NCBI GenBank assembly: GCA_012519365.1
Contig: JAAYQH010000317.1
Coordinates: 1-6,395 of the forward strand
From: Planctomycetota bacterium
Lineage (GTDB): Bacteria > Planctomycetota > Phycisphaerae > Sedimentisphaerales > Anaerohalosphaeraceae
DNA length: 6,395 bases
Reading direction: 5' to 3'
The notes under the pieces were generated by a model. It saw only the letters and a program-made list of their open reading frames with translations, made no database searches and was not told the origin of the DNA. Below are positions 5,964 to 6,395 of the stretch, one piece after another. Numbering within the stretch: the first letter of the stretch is position 1; every line of letters starts with the position of its first letter. The position numbers were made by a program, and so were the translations under genes.

Positions 5964-6395
5964 ATGGATATTGCACAGATTAAAGGGATTGGCAAAGCAT
6001 TGAACGCATTTTTGTCGCAATTTGACGACTGTTTTGCCCGTATCGGCTCGCGGCGGAGTCTGCGGGCGTACGTTCACGGTCAGTTGTCCGATCTGCCGCG
6101 AAAGAGCATTGAGCCCATCGCTCTTGCCGCCGACATGAAGCCTCGCAACTTGCAGTGCTTTCTGTCCCTCTTGGAGTGGGATCATCTTCGGCTCCGCGAC
6201 AAGCTTCAATGGATGGTTGCCGCCGAGCATGCCCACCCGGCGGCCATCGGCCTGATTGACGACACGGGCAATCCCAAAAAAGGCCGTGATACCGCCGGCG
6301 TCCAATGGCAATGGTGCGGCAACACCGGCAAGAGAGACAATTGTGTGGTGGGCGTGCACATTGGCTATGTGGCGGGCGATTTTCAGTGCCTGTTG
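5964..6395 (+). CDS. IS701-family transposase (5' part, cut by the window edge)
   Basis: An open frame of 144 codons runs from the ATG at 5964 to the window end without a stop. The N-terminal part (about 22-85) has the helical pattern of DDE_5-type IS701 transposases, including the LSDLPRKS segment at 41-48 and LLEWDH at 69-74. The segment IGLIDDTGNPKKG (95-107) matches the family's first catalytic block (typically VVDETGFLKKG), making Asp99 the first DDE aspartate. It is followed by GVQWQWCGNTGKRDN and VGVHIGY, also typical. The rest of the catalytic domain lies outside the window, so intactness is unknown. AAGGAG at 5951-5956, 7 bases upstream, supports this start. An in-frame ATG at 5940 would add eight residues but has no good ribosome-binding site. 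The IS left end must lie between the tRNA-Leu gene and this start. Confidence 0.85.
   Translation, partial: MDIAQIKGIGKALNAFLSQFDDCFARIGSRRSLRAYVHGQLSDLPRKSIEPIALAADMKPRNLQCFLSLLEWDHLRLRDKLQWMVAAEHAHPAAIGLIDDTGNPKKGRDTAGVQWQWCGNTGKRDNCVVGVHIGYVAGDFQCLL

Noticed and set aside
5541..6359. Long minus-strand open frame of 272 codons
   Set aside because: It runs antisense through the end of the signalling gene, the tRNA-Leu gene and the transposase. Its RMRGVEPPRA segment is the familiar false peptide made by translating a tRNA-Leu backwards.
1..6395. CRISPR array, riboswitch or phage genes
   Set aside because: No regularly spaced repeats, no recognisable riboswitch leader and no phage-type proteins were seen on either strand.

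Overview
The window reads as chromosomal DNA of a Gram-negative-type bacterium with moderate GC. The combination of a membrane PIN-TRAM protein, a PAS/receiver/HPt signalling protein with a large extracytoplasmic sensor region, and an IS701-like transposase would fit a planctomycete (Phycisphaerae/Sedimentisphaerales type). That placement is a low-confidence inference from protein style, not from a marker gene.

Left part (1-2432, minus strand): a compact three-gene operon transcribed leftward from a good sigma70-type promoter at 2404-2432. First is a membrane-anchored PIN-TRAM protein. Twelve bases later comes a PatB/MalY-type PLP-dependent C-S lyase/aminotransferase. Three bases further on is the 5' end of a GAF-domain protein resembling free methionine-(R)-sulfoxide reductase, which runs off the left edge. 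The last two genes suggest a sulfur amino acid theme. The divergent intergenic region (2379-2823) holds no convincing gene.

Middle (2824-5601, plus strand): one large gene of 925 codons. Its product has two membrane segments around a Cache-like sensor region, then two PAS-like domains, a coiled coil, a Ser/Thr/Pro-rich linker, a complete receiver domain and an HPt domain. No histidine kinase catalytic core is visible, so it is probably a phosphorelay intermediate that needs a partner kinase. A well-placed internal Shine-Dalgarno and ATG in the linker could yield a separate soluble receiver-HPt protein.

Right part (5602-6395): a promoter and a tRNA-Leu(CAG) gene, then an AT-rich spacer with a 13-base tandem repeat, then the 5' part of an IS701-family transposase that runs off the right edge. 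The transposase ribosome-binding site lies inside a near-perfect 13-bp hairpin, which suggests translational control that limits expression from read-through transcripts.
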